A stretch of 64,000 bases of DNA from NCBI RefSeq assembly GCF_024199005.1, contig NZ_JANATA010000004.1:1-64000 (forward strand), in the 5' to 3' direction. The translations under genes and the position numbers were made by a program. This document shows positions 39,034 through 48,208 of the stretch, piece after piece (position 1 is the stretch's first letter; each line of letters opens with the position of its first letter). The DNA is from Opacimonas viscosa. Its GTDB lineage: Bacteria > Pseudomonadota > Gammaproteobacteria > Enterobacterales > Alteromonadaceae. The notes beneath the pieces were generated by a model, which saw only the letters and a program-made list of their open reading frames with translations, had not been told where the DNA came from and did not search any database.

Positions 39034-39322
39034 CTTTGCCACCGATAGTAATTTTTCTAATTATTTAGATAATATTGAACATCGTTTAAATACCGTTGTG
39101 GAAACCGGTAACGATGAAGAGTTGTTTATAGCGAGTTATTTTCATGGGCACTTTTCATTAGCAGCGAGTCAAGTAAACCCCGAACACCCTGATCCCTACC
39201 ATGCATTAGATGTAATTCTCAAAGACAATCTCAATGTGGCTTTTACTAATGGCGAGTTGGCAGAACCCGACCAAGCATTAGTATGGACTTTGTGGGATAG
39301 TTGTAAAAACAATTCACTCTGA
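39023..39322 (+). CDS. yfcL: YfcL family protein
   Basis: A 99-residue helical protein of the YfcL family, with FSNYLDNIEHRLNTVVETGNDEELFIASYFHGHFSLA and ALVWTLWDSCKNNSL near its ends. The function is unknown. It begins inside the end of the NAD-kinase-like gene. In E. coli yfcL lies between mnmC and epmC; here the three FlgO-family genes separate it from mnmC. Confidence 0.9.
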   Translation: MPASFATDSNFSNYLDNIEHRLNTVVETGNDEELFIASYFHGHFSLAASQVNPEHPDPYHALDVILKDNLNVAFTNGELAEPDQALVWTLWDSCKNNSL

Positions 39323-39408
39323 ATCATTCATGAACCCTAAATAAAACAATTGGTATACACCTTGCTAAATAATCGTATCTTATGTGATTTATTGTCTAGG
39401 TGTGTTTT

Positions 39409-40026
39409 ATGTCAAAAGCCTTTTTTGCCCCCTTATTGTTAGTGGTGCTAGCTACCGCTAGTGCTTCAGTCATCGCTAAAACAGCACCTTGGGATACGAT
39501 TCATAAACGCACGGTAGATGAGCGTCTAGCGCCCACTGTTTCGTATCTTCACAAACATGCAGAAATTTTAGGTAAAGGTTTATTTTCGCCGATCCAAGGG
39601 CGTTTACCGGGTACTTATGTCCTAACTAATTTTGTGCATTTAGGCGGCCGCCTTTCGTCAAAACATGCACATCCACATTCCCAGCTGGGGCAAGAACTTG
39701 CCGAATTGCTATTGGCTTTTGCCAATAGCTATGAGGTACGTGTTGTTGAACCGCGCATACGTCAAGATATATTACATACAGCTACAGGTTTGCAGGGCTT
39801 AAGCCATGACCAGAAGTTGCAACAAAAATTACCCAGTGCAAATTATACAGTCACCGGCACCATAACGGTTCAAGGTGATGGTTCGCTGGTTAACGGTCGT
39901 ATTATTGACAATGCAACTGGGCAGATTGTTACCGCCAAATCAATATTTATACCGATACCACGTTCTGAGCAACAGTCAGTCATTATGCGCAATAACCGTT
40001 TAGTCCGTCGTAGCTTAACTTATTAA
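39409..40026 (+). CDS. FlgO-family exported protein (copy 1)
   Basis: A 205-residue exported protein with signal peptide FFAPLLLVVLATASASVIA and no lipobox Cys. The mature part has the FlgO pattern: TYVLTNFVHLGGRLSSKHAHPHSQLGQELAELLLAFANSYEVRVVEPRI, then LPSANYTVTGTITVQGDGSLVNGRIIDNATGQIVTA. Vibrio FlgO is an outer-membrane protein needed for stable flagella, yet there are no flagellar genes here. I start at 39409 (MSKAFF), where AGGT lies 7 nt upstream. It is the first of three tandem, diverged family members, with 12 nt to the next. Confidence 0.82.
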   Translation: MSKAFFAPLLLVVLATASASVIAKTAPWDTIHKRTVDERLAPTVSYLHKHAEILGKGLFSPIQGRLPGTYVLTNFVHLGGRLSSKHAHPHSQLGQELAELLLAFANSYEVRVVEPRIRQDILHTATGLQGLSHDQKLQQKLPSANYTVTGTITVQGDGSLVNGRIIDNATGQIVTAKSIFIPIPRSEQQSVIMRNNRLVRRSLTY

Positions 40027-40038
40027 TAGGATAGTTTT

Positions 40039-40707
40039 ATGCCCATACTTAACCAAAAATCCTTGGTGAAACATACCTTTTCTGTTTTGCTTTTGACGAC
40101 CTATTTAACAGGCTGTTCAGTATTAACTCAGCAAGTGGAATCTGGCTATTATAAAGATGAAATGAATTTTCCTATACATTCAGATAGTTACCAAGAAAAT
40201 GCAATCCTTCCGGATGCTAGATTCGTTATGCCACAAGCGATACAGTCTTTGACTTTGGCTGATCACGTACAAATATTGGCGCAGAATTTAGTGGGTAATA
40301 TGGAATATATTACGCCCGATACACCGATTGGTGTGACCCATTTTGCACAGTTGGACAGTGATTTGATGACGACCAATGTACTTGGGTTGCAGATTGCGGA
40401 GTCCTTAGTGACAGAGTTTCATAAGTTTCGTTTGCCTGTTGTCGATTATAAAGCGACAGAATATATCCGTGTGACACCCAATGGAGACTTCTTTTTGAGT
40501 CGGGATTACAACGATTTAAAAAATCAATTGCCGATGGATTATATCGTGACTGGGACCCTTGCGGATACTCCTCGAGGAGTCATGATTAATGCTAGGGTCT
40601 TGGGTGTAACCACTAAAAAGGTCGTTGCCGCGACAGCCTTGTTAATTCCATCAGATGTGGTGGGTGAGCTGGAAACCATTACCGATGTAGCGCAAGTCGA
40701 GCAATAA
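40039..40707 (+). CDS. FlgO-family lipoprotein (copy 2)
   Basis: A 222-residue lipoprotein with lipobox LTGC and Ser at +2 (TTYLTGCSVLTQQ), predicted for the outer membrane. The FlgO domain covers about 70-215, with DHVQILAQNLVGNM, PIGVTHFAQLDSDLMTTNVLGLQIAESLVTEFHKFRLPVVDYKA and MDYIVTGTLADTPRGVMINARVLGVTTKKVVA. It begins 12 nt after copy 1 with an AGGA ribosome site. It is closest of the three to Vibrio-type FlgO in layout. Paralogy with its neighbours is clear from the shared TGT and VxxxLxPs elements. Confidence 0.85.
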   Translation: MPILNQKSLVKHTFSVLLLTTYLTGCSVLTQQVESGYYKDEMNFPIHSDSYQENAILPDARFVMPQAIQSLTLADHVQILAQNLVGNMEYITPDTPIGVTHFAQLDSDLMTTNVLGLQIAESLVTEFHKFRLPVVDYKATEYIRVTPNGDFFLSRDYNDLKNQLPMDYIVTGTLADTPRGVMINARVLGVTTKKVVAATALLIPSDVVGELETITDVAQVEQ

Positions 40708-40757
40708 AGTGCTTCAAATACTACCATTTAAACATCAATCTGTGACAAGGATGCCAC

Positions 40758-41534
40758 ATGAAAATCGTCATTATATTAAGTCTTGTTTGGATCATTAGCG
40801 GTTGTGCAGGCGTAAAAGGCCTTTCTAACCTCATTATTGAAAATAGCAAACGCATCGGCAAGGCACAAACTGAGCTAGTGAACAGTCAGTCTTCATCGAC
40901 AGCCAGTGAACGTGCCATAAGACATAACCATGCGGAAAATGAGTCCAGTGATACGACTGGAGATATTGCATTACTTGCAAATCCACCTCAAAACATTTCT
41001 GCATCAGTTTCCACAAATAACACCAGTACCAATGGGCAAGTGGTCTCTTCGACGTATTATAATGCATTTACCCATAAAGATTTAGGAGATTATGCTTGGC
41101 AAGTCTTAGTCCAACTCAGAACGCAGTTACCCCCTTACATTGCTATGAGTCCGATGTTGGTAACGGATTTTGTCGAGTATGATCTATCCATGCACAACAT
41201 TAATAATGTCGCTCATCATTTGAGTGCGCATCTACAGGCAAAAGCAGGGCCTTTAGGCTACCATTTAATTAATCCTACTATTACCCGTAAAATCCAACAT
41301 AGAAAAACAGGTAATCACGTGTTTGATGCTGCACAATTAGAGAATTTTGGGCAATACCGCTGGGTGCTGACTGGTACGCTGGTTCAGCTAGCCCAAGGGA
41401 TGAAAGTGATGGCTCAAGTAATTGATGCCCATAGCCAACAAGTTTATGCCACAACCGATGTGTTGTTACCAACATTTATTGTTGATCAAATTGCCCAAAC
41501 TAACACTCGCGCCCCTGTACCAAGCGATGATTAA
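40758..41534 (+). CDS. FlgO-family lipoprotein (copy 3)
   Basis: A 258-residue lipoprotein, lipobox ISGC with Ala at +2. A long low-complexity linker rich in Ser, Asn and Thr (about 25-100) joins the lipid anchor to a FlgO domain at about 105-245. That domain has MSPMLVTDFVEYDLSMHNINNVAHHLSAHLQAKAGPLGYHLINP, then YRWVLTGTLVQLAQGMKVMAQVIDAHSQQVYATTDVLLP. The linker would let the domain reach away from the membrane. It is separated from copy 2 by 50 nt. Its stop overlaps the convergent mnmC stop by 4 nt. Confidence 0.82.
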   Translation: MKIVIILSLVWIISGCAGVKGLSNLIIENSKRIGKAQTELVNSQSSSTASERAIRHNHAENESSDTTGDIALLANPPQNISASVSTNNTSTNGQVVSSTYYNAFTHKDLGDYAWQVLVQLRTQLPPYIAMSPMLVTDFVEYDLSMHNINNVAHHLSAHLQAKAGPLGYHLINPTITRKIQHRKTGNHVFDAAQLENFGQYRWVLTGTLVQLAQGMKVMAQVIDAHSQQVYATTDVLLPTFIVDQIAQTNTRAPVPSDD

Positions 41535-43648
41535 GACTGTTTAGGTTGTTGTCGAATGAGTGCTCGTACTTGGAAGCGATTTGGCATTAACGCGTCAAGC
41601 ATAGGGGTACTCATTGGTAAAGGTTGTCCCGCTAATTCTGCCGCTAGGTTGGCTGCGAGTAACGGAGCTGTTGTTAAGCCCCGAGAACCTAAACCACTCA
41701 ACACATAACAATTTTTGTGCCATTCACCCTCCGGATATTGTGCTGCTGCTTTGGCTTTGTATAACGTATTTAGCGAAATGCGTTGTTGCTCTAAATCAGG
41801 CAGTTTCCCACACATGGGATTATGATCCGGTGTACTACAGCGAATCGCAGCACGTGCTTTATCGCTTGAGCTAAACTCTTGCATCCATGGCGCTTGTTGC
41901 AGTGCTTTTTTATGGTTAAGTAGGTTGGTCTGCGAATCTTCTGGACGATAATCCGTCGCGGTATCATTTTTACTGTAGGTTGAGCCACATGCGTGCGCCC
42001 CATTAACAACAGGCGTAAAATACCCTTTGTGACAAATCACAGTGGCTAGTTTTGCGCTGGTGTTGGTGGGTGGCAGGACTTCAACTTGCCCCCGTACCAG
42101 ACGAAATTCGGGACTTAAAGTACCCAACAATTCAGGTGTATCATGACCTGTAGCAAATACTACCGCTTCATTGGCATTTATGGTGAAGGGTTCATCATTT
42201 AACTGAAGCGTGTCTAGCATATTCGTTGTTTTTTGGGTTCCATGAGAAAAGTACTTTGCCGTAGTTTGGCTACGTACCTCACACCGGCCAGTCGCATTTG
42301 CAGCACTCATCAATGCTTGTACTAATTCAGGCGGGCTTATCCAACCACCATCGGGAATAAATAACCCTGAATAGGGGATCTCGATATTCGCTTGAGCACT
42401 GGCTTGTGCGGCATTGACAGGGAAGATTAAATGACTAGGCCATTGTTGTTTCGCCACGAGGTTATTTTGTCTCGCTTGCACTTTTTCATTAAAACCAACT
42501 AACAATACACCGCACCAGTCGTGGCCAAAGTGTTGAGTTTTGGCAAGCTTTTCGTAACAACGTTTAGCATATAAAAAACTATGTGCTTGGATCTGGCTAT
42601 TGACTCCCGGGTCAGCATTGAGCTGTGGATAAAAGCCACCTACAGAATTACCTGAGGCCCCCTGTGCTAGTGTTGCATCTTTGCAATACACCACGACATT
42701 TAAACCGAGTTGGGTACATTCATAAGCGAGTGAAGCTGCTGCGATCCCACCACCAATAATATGAATTTTTTCATAAGAGGCGACTCGTTCACGATTGAAA
42801 TATGGTGTGGTTTGGCGATAACGATGCGTATTTATTTCTGAGTCTAAAACGGTGTTATTTGAGTCACCATCAGTGGGCTCTTGTATACCATTTGTTGTAC
42901 TGTTTACTGCATGGTCGGCGGCAGCTGGACAAAACGTTGCTGTTATCATCTCTCTTTTTTGGCCAAACCCTGGTACTTTTTTTATGACAAAACCAGCCGC
43001 TTGGAGATTACGACGCACAAAACTAGCTGCGGTGAAAGTGGCTAGTGAAGCCCCTTGTTTACTGATCCGCGTGATATTGGCAAACAATTCAGGTTGCCAC
43101 ATTTCTGGGTTTTTGCTGGGTGCAAACCCATCTAAGTACCATACATCTACTAAGCCATTTTTGGGCGTGTAGATTAACGGCAAAGTTTCATTGATATCAC
43201 CAATCCAAATATCACAAGTTACATTAGGAAAATGCAAACGATGACACCCAAACAAAGGTTGTGGATATTGCTCATAAAACGCGTTTGCTTCTTGAGCTAG
43301 CTCAGGATAGCAGGCAATCGCTTGTTGTAGTTCGGCCAAAGGAATGGGGAATTTTTCCGTAGAAATGAAGTACAAGTGTTGACAAGTTGCTGACGGGTTT
43401 TCTGCCAAGAAACGTTGGAATATTTGCCATGTACGCAAAAAGTTTAAGCCTGTACCAAACCCCGTTTCAGCAATAACGAAATGACTTTCGCTATGAGTTG
43501 ACCACTTTTCCAACAAGTAATTATGCTTGATAAACACATAATCGGTCTCAGCCAACCCTTTGCCATCTCTAAAATAAACGTCATCAAAATCCTCCGACAC
43601 TGGTGTCCCAGTAGGGTTAAACGTGACATTGGCAGGGGATATTTTCAT
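41531..43648 (-). CDS. mnmC: Bifunctional tRNA mnm5s2U34 biosynthesis enzyme
   Basis: MnmC finishes the mnm5s2U34 wobble base. The 705-residue protein fuses an N-terminal SAM methyltransferase (about 1-240; ETGFGTGLNFLRTWQIF is the SAM loop, WYLDGFAPSKNPEMW the catalytic region) to a FAD-dependent oxidase (about 290-690; IHIIGGGIAAASLAYECTQLGLNVVVYCKD). The oxidase removes the carboxymethyl group. It contains the family insert GASGNSVGGFYPQLNADPGVNS. It is longer than the E. coli enzyme (about 668) because of a linker near 245-285. It is divergent from fabB, as in E. coli. Confidence 0.95.
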   Translation of the reverse strand: MKISPANVTFNPTGTPVSEDFDDVYFRDGKGLAETDYVFIKHNYLLEKWSTHSESHFVIAETGFGTGLNFLRTWQIFQRFLAENPSATCQHLYFISTEKFPIPLAELQQAIACYPELAQEANAFYEQYPQPLFGCHRLHFPNVTCDIWIGDINETLPLIYTPKNGLVDVWYLDGFAPSKNPEMWQPELFANITRISKQGASLATFTAASFVRRNLQAAGFVIKKVPGFGQKREMITATFCPAAADHAVNSTTNGIQEPTDGDSNNTVLDSEINTHRYRQTTPYFNRERVASYEKIHIIGGGIAAASLAYECTQLGLNVVVYCKDATLAQGASGNSVGGFYPQLNADPGVNSQIQAHSFLYAKRCYEKLAKTQHFGHDWCGVLLVGFNEKVQARQNNLVAKQQWPSHLIFPVNAAQASAQANIEIPYSGLFIPDGGWISPPELVQALMSAANATGRCEVRSQTTAKYFSHGTQKTTNMLDTLQLNDEPFTINANEAVVFATGHDTPELLGTLSPEFRLVRGQVEVLPPTNTSAKLATVICHKGYFTPVVNGAHACGSTYSKNDTATDYRPEDSQTNLLNHKKALQQAPWMQEFSSSDKARAAIRCSTPDHNPMCGKLPDLEQQRISLNTLYKAKAAAQYPEGEWHKNCYVLSGLGSRGLTTAPLLAANLAAELAGQPLPMSTPMLDALMPNRFQVRALIRQQPKQS

Positions 43649-43791
43649 TTGTGCTAAACACCTATAAGTACAATAGTTTTATTGTAATCGGATTTTGTTA
43701 TGATGTCGTCACAGTTTAAGTGGAACAGCAGACCAGTGTTTTGGATTTTTTGCAGTACACTTTGCACGATTAATTATTGAGTAGGATTATC

Positions 43792-45006
43792 ATGAGAAGA
43801 GCAGTTATCACCGGTTTGGGTATTGTATCTAGTATCGGTAACAATAAAGAAGAAGTGCTAGCGTCATTACAGACAGGTAAGTCTGGTATTACGTTTTCTG
43901 AGCAATTTGCAGAAAAAGGTTTACGCAGTCATGTATGGGGCAAAGTTGATATTGATTTGAAAGAACATATTGACCGTAAACAACTTCGTTTTATGGGCGA
44001 TGCTGCTTCTTATGCCTACATTGCAATGGAACAGGCCGTTGCTGATTCTGGTCTAACTGAAGACCAAGTATCCAATATTAGAACAGGCATTATTGCCGGA
44101 TCTGGTGGTGCATCATCTGAACACCAAGTCGATTCTGCTGATATTTTACGCAACAAAGGTGTCCGCCGAGTCGGTCCGTATATGGTGACTCGCTGTATGG
44201 GTTCAACTGTTTCGGCATGTTTGGCGACGCCGTTTAAAATCAAAGGTGTCAATTATTCTATTTCTTCAGCATGTGCGACCTCTGCGCATTGTATTGGTAA
44301 TGCTTTAGAAATGATTCAGTTAAATAAACAAGACATCGTCTTTGCTGGTGGTGGTGAAGAATTACACTGGGCATTATCAGGCCAATTTGACGCCATGGGT
44401 GCGTTGTCTTCACAATACAATGACACGCCAGAAAAAGCGTCGCGTACCTATGATGCGAACCGTGACGGATTTGTTAGTTCTGGTGGTGGCGGTATGGTGG
44501 TTGTCGAAGAACTGGAACATGCACTAGCTCGTGGCGCACATATTTATGCCGAAATCGTAGGTTACGGTGCCACTTCTGACGGTTATGATATGGTAGCCCC
44601 TTCTGGTGAAGGTGCGGTTCGTTGTATGCAAATGGCGATGCAAAATGTGTCAGGTGAAATTGACTATTTAAATACTCACGGTACCTCAACACCTGTTGGT
44701 GATGTTCAGGAGTTAAAAGCGATTCAAGAAGTCTTTGGGCAAAAATCACCTGCTATTAGTGCAACGAAAGCTATGACAGGTCATGCGTTGGGGGCAGCGG
44801 GGGTTAATGAGGCCATATATAGTATTTTGATGATGGAAAATGATTTTATTGCTCCATCTATTAACGTCGAGACGCTTGATGAGGCAGCCCAGGGTTTAGA
44901 TATTGTGACTGAGCCACGTCAGCAAGCATTGAAAACGATTATGTCAAATAGCTTTGGTTTTGGCGGGACAAATGCCACCTTAGTGATGCAGAAATACGAA
45001 GGCTAA
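43792..45006 (+). CDS. fabB: Beta-ketoacyl-ACP synthase I
   Basis: FabB elongates acyl-ACP and is needed for unsaturated fatty acid synthesis. The 404-residue enzyme has the nucleophile Cys161 in [14 protein letters not shown], and the catalytic His residues in [11 protein letters not shown] and [11 protein letters not shown] start at 43792 ([16 protein letters not shown]) with AGGA 5 nt upstream; the TTG at 43777 is not needed. It is followed by a strong terminator, so it is monocistronic. The upstream region holds only a half FadR site, which I do not count. Confidence 0.97.
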   Translation: MRRAVITGLGIVSSIGNNKEEVLASLQTGKSGITFSEQFAEKGLRSHVWGKVDIDLKEHIDRKQLRFMGDAASYAYIAMEQAVADSGLTEDQVSNIRTGIIAGSGGASSEHQVDSADILRNKGVRRVGPYMVTRCMGSTVSACLATPFKIKGVNYSISSACATSAHCIGNALEMIQLNKQDIVFAGGGEELHWALSGQFDAMGALSSQYNDTPEKASRTYDANRDGFVSSGGGGMVVVEELEHALARGAHIYAEIVGYGATSDGYDMVAPSGEGAVRCMQMAMQNVSGEIDYLNTHGTSTPVGDVQELKAIQEVFGQKSPAISATKAMTGHALGAAGVNEAIYSILMMENDFIAPSINVETLDEAAQGLDIVTEPRQQALKTIMSNSFGFGGTNATLVMQKYEG

Positions 45007-45069
45007 GTACCTCTTACTTTCCGGCAGTTTGAGTGAATCCATAATTGACCACTGCCTACTATAGATGAA

Positions 45070-45117
45070 AGCACCTTCTGAATACTCCCTTAGGAGTCAT
45101 TCAGAAGGTGCTTTTTT
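45070..45117 (+). terminator. fabB intrinsic terminator
   Basis: AGCACCTTCTGAAT (45070-45083) pairs with its complement ATTCAGAAGGTGCT (45099-45112), with an inner ACTCC/GGAGT extension, then a T run. It is a long, perfect terminator hairpin 63 nt after the fabB stop. Confidence 0.92.
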
Positions 45118-45238
45118 GTTTTAATTCTGTTTTTTCTGAATTCTTCTTTCACATTGTATACATTTATATTTTTAAAATATCTTTCTGACATAAAATGAAT
45201 TAACGTATTATTAACAAAACAACTGACAGGATGTATTT

Positions 45239-45991
45239 ATGCAAAGTGTAAAAGATAAAGTGAGTCAAGAAGAGTGGGAACTGAGAGTGAATTTGGCCGC
45301 ATGTTATCGCATTGTGGCTCATTATGGCTGGGATGATTTGGTATTTACTCATATTTCTGCACGTGTCCCTGGTCCTGAACATCACTTTTTAATCAATCCT
45401 TATGGCATGATGTTCGAGGAAGTAACGGCTTCGTCTTTGGTCAAAGTCGATTTAGATGGGCAAAAGGTGATGGATAGTGAGTACGAAATTAATCCAGCTG
45501 GGTTTACAATTCATTCAGCGATTCATGCTGCCCGTGACAATGCTCAGTGTGTTTTGCATTTACATACGAATGAAGGGGTCGCTGTCGCTACTTTAGCAGA
45601 GGGGTTACAGCCTTATTCTCAACAATCTACACTGCCGTTGAGTAATTTGTCCTACCATGACTACGAGGGCGTGGCCTTACGTGAGGACGAAAAAGCACGT
45701 TTAGTTGCTGATATCGGCAACACCGAGTTTTTAATTTTACGGAATCACGGTTTGTTAACGACGGGTAAAAGTGTACCAGATGCATTTTTAAATATGTACT
45801 TCTTGCAACGCTCCTGTGAAATTCAGTTATTAGCTCAAGCAACTGGCAAAGATCTGATTGAAGTTCCTGCCGAGATTATTGCTACGGTACAAGAAATCGG
45901 TGCTAAAGCGACGAATAATGCATTTGGTGGCATCGCATGGCCGGGAATATTACGCAAGCTTGACCGCGATTATCCTGGGTTTAGAGCGTAG
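45239..45991 (+). CDS. Class II aldolase/adducin family protein
   Basis: A 250-residue protein of the class II aldolase/adducin superfamily. NLAACYRIVAHYGWDDLVFTHISARVPG is the N-terminal signature, VLHLHTNEGVAVATL holds the first zinc His pair, and FLILRNHGLLTTGKSVPDAF holds another His. Members include fuculose-phosphate aldolase and adducin-like proteins without activity; this sub-branch is usually annotated only by family. It keeps the zinc His residues. The next gene (MEST-like) starts 51 nt later; both lie between fabB and pdxB. Confidence 0.9.
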   Translation: MQSVKDKVSQEEWELRVNLAACYRIVAHYGWDDLVFTHISARVPGPEHHFLINPYGMMFEEVTASSLVKVDLDGQKVMDSEYEINPAGFTIHSAIHAARDNAQCVLHLHTNEGVAVATLAEGLQPYSQQSTLPLSNLSYHDYEGVALREDEKARLVADIGNTEFLILRNHGLLTTGKSVPDAFLNMYFLQRSCEIQLLAQATGKDLIEVPAEIIATVQEIGAKATNNAFGGIAWPGILRKLDRDYPGFRA

Positions 45992-46042
45992 GGTAGCAAA
46001 ACATAGATATTCCCTTTATCTGTATCATCCAAATGGTCATGT

Positions 46043-46984
46043 ATGTTCAAAAATTTACTCGGTTATCAACAAACAGCACAGTATTTTTCATACTCTGGCT
46101 ATAACATCGCTTACTGGCAGGTGTCGACGCCCAGTCCTACCGGTGTGCGTGTTGAGCCTCATTTACTTTCGCCTAGTGCTGAACCAATAGTGTTTCTGCA
46201 TGGGTTTCCTAGTGCGAGTTTGGATTGGTCCAAAGTGTGGAATTTGCTCTCAAACTCGCAAAATAATGATGGGTATGGGGATTTTCATGCCATTGATTTT
46301 CTGGGTTTCGGTTTGTCTGATAAACCTCATCCTCACCGATATACGTTGCAGGAACAAGCCGATATTATCGTGACATATTTGCACCGGCAAGGTATTAGGC
46401 AATGTCATATAGTCGCTCATGATTACGGAGTCTCAGTAGCCCAGGAGTTACTTGCAAGGCAAACTCTAGAGCACAATGATAATTTTTCGATCACATCTAT
46501 GATGTTTCTAAATGGGGGATTATTTGCGGAATTACATCGTCCTATTTTGACGCAAAAATTACTGCATAGTTCACTTGGCCCTTGGTTAGCGAAATGCATG
46601 TCAAAACGAAGTCTCACTAAAGGTTTCAACAAGATTTTTGGACAAAGTACTCCACCGGAAACGTTGGTATTGGATGAATTATGGGCCTTATTAAAACATG
46701 CAGAAGGCACTCGAGTTATCCCGAGTTTGCTAGGGTATTTAGATGAACGCAAACAATACCGAAACCGTTGGGTAAGGGCTATGCAATCAACGCCGGTGCC
46801 GCTGGGGTTCATTAACGGTGTTCAAGATCCTATATCCGGGCAGCATATGCTTGATGCCTTCACCAAATTACTGCCATCCGCCTACACCAAAGCTTTAGAT
46901 GTAGGGCATTATCCTCAACTTGAAGATCCAAATAGCGTATACTTGGCTTTAAAAGAGTTTTGGCGAATGTCAGATACACAATAA
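46043..46984 (+). CDS. MEST-like alpha/beta hydrolase (Asp nucleophile)
   Basis: A 313-residue alpha/beta hydrolase resembling the vertebrate imprinted protein MEST and epoxide hydrolases/haloalkane dehalogenases. Shared pieces are VFLHGFPSASLDWSKVW, FLGFGLSDKPHPHRYTLQEQADI, the elbow VAHDYGVSVAQELLAR with Asp127 where serine hydrolases have Ser, FLNGGLFAELHRPILTQKLL, and GHYPQLEDP with candidate His289. No signal peptide is visible. MEST has no confirmed reaction. It sits 22 nt before pdxB and may share its transcript. The assignment rests on remembered MEST sequence, so it should be aligned. Confidence 0.82.
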   Translation: MFKNLLGYQQTAQYFSYSGYNIAYWQVSTPSPTGVRVEPHLLSPSAEPIVFLHGFPSASLDWSKVWNLLSNSQNNDGYGDFHAIDFLGFGLSDKPHPHRYTLQEQADIIVTYLHRQGIRQCHIVAHDYGVSVAQELLARQTLEHNDNFSITSMMFLNGGLFAELHRPILTQKLLHSSLGPWLAKCMSKRSLTKGFNKIFGQSTPPETLVLDELWALLKHAEGTRVIPSLLGYLDERKQYRNRWVRAMQSTPVPLGFINGVQDPISGQHMLDAFTKLLPSAYTKALDVGHYPQLEDPNSVYLALKEFWRMSDTQ

Positions 46985-47005
46985 TAGAGTTTTGAGTACG
47001 CTTTT

Positions 47006-48187
47006 ATGCACATATTTTACGATGATAATATGCCTTTTGCGAAAGAGGTTTTTAGTACATTAGGTACAGCCCAAGAATTCAACCATGCTGAAATTCCTCA
47101 TTTAGATGTTTCTGGGGTGGATGCGCTGATGATTCGTTCGACGACCAAAGTGGATGAGCATTTAGTAGAGCGTCTGACCCAATGTAAGTATGTAGCTACG
47201 GCCACCGCCGGTTACAACCATTTAGATCTTGAGGCCTTAGCCAAGACCAACAAAGGCGTTTACCATGCAGCGGGTTGTAATGCACAAGCAGTTTCCGAAT
47301 ATGCGCTAAGTGCGGTTTTATATGCCTTGTTGGAGACTAACAAAATCCGTCTTCAAGACCCGATAACTGTTTTGCAAAATCTTTCAGTCGGAATTGTTGG
47401 GGTAGGGCAGGTTGGTAGTCGGGTAGCGCAAAAATTTACTGCTTTGGGCTGCGAAATACATTTGTATGATCCTCCTCGAGCAAAAGCTGAAAATAATGCT
47501 GCATTGAATGATTTTTCGGCTATTTTAGATTGTGATATTATTTGCTTGCATGCCCCGTTAGTGAAAACAGGTGAGACCCCAACAGAGCATTTATTTGATG
47601 CTAATGTTCTGGCCCAACTTAAACCTGAACAAATTTTGCTAAACGCTGGTCGTGGCGAGGTCATTGATAATCAAGCATTGTTAGCTTTGTATGAGTCTCA
47701 AGCAATGCCAACCCTCATTCTGGATGTTTGGGAAAATGAACCCAACATTCTTAGCGCATTAATACCACATTGCTTAATTGCGACGCCACATATTGCAGGC
47801 CACAGTCTAGAAGGTAAAACTCGGGGTACTTTCATGTTGTATGCCTGGCTTGCCGAGCAAGTAGGTCAGCCCGCGACACTCGCTATGTCTGATTTTTTAC
47901 CTAAATGTCACAAAGCTTACGCTTGTCATGATGATGTGCTCAGCGTTGAGTCGCTTACTACATTAGTCTGGGCGGTATATGATATAGCAATTGATAATAG
48001 AGAATTTGTGACTGAAATGGCACAATCTCCCTGCTTTGCCGAATTACGTAAAGCATACCGAAATCCTAAGTTTTCTTCGACAGCAATGGTACGACGTGAG
48101 TTTTCAGTGCTTGAAGTCACTTGCAGTAGCCTTGTTACCCAAGATATACTTGGTGCACTTGGGTTTGTCACAACTCGTTTAATCTAA
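47006..48187 (+). CDS. pdxB: Erythronate-4-phosphate dehydrogenase
   Basis: PdxB oxidises 4-phosphoerythronate in the pyridoxal phosphate pathway. The 393-residue D-2-hydroxyacid dehydrogenase has the NAD motif VGIVGVGQVGSRVAQKF, the catalytic Arg/Glu/His regions in LNAGRGEVIDNQALL, LDVWENEP and ATPHIAGHSLEGK, and the PdxB-specific C-terminal dimerisation domain (about 290-393). Length is slightly above that of E. coli (378). It is followed by asd after 21 nt. Confidence 0.95.
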   Translation: MHIFYDDNMPFAKEVFSTLGTAQEFNHAEIPHLDVSGVDALMIRSTTKVDEHLVERLTQCKYVATATAGYNHLDLEALAKTNKGVYHAAGCNAQAVSEYALSAVLYALLETNKIRLQDPITVLQNLSVGIVGVGQVGSRVAQKFTALGCEIHLYDPPRAKAENNAALNDFSAILDCDIICLHAPLVKTGETPTEHLFDANVLAQLKPEQILLNAGRGEVIDNQALLALYESQAMPTLILDVWENEPNILSALIPHCLIATPHIAGHSLEGKTRGTFMLYAWLAEQVGQPATLAMSDFLPKCHKAYACHDDVLSVESLTTLVWAVYDIAIDNREFVTEMAQSPCFAELRKAYRNPKFSSTAMVRREFSVLEVTCSSLVTQDILGALGFVTTRLI

Positions 48188-48208
48188 TTTATAGGATCTT
48201 AGATCATC

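Noticed and set aside
43724-43740. Possible FadR activator site before fabB
   Set aside because: Only one half (GACCAGT) fits; the other half is spaced wrongly, so it is indistinguishable from chance by eye.
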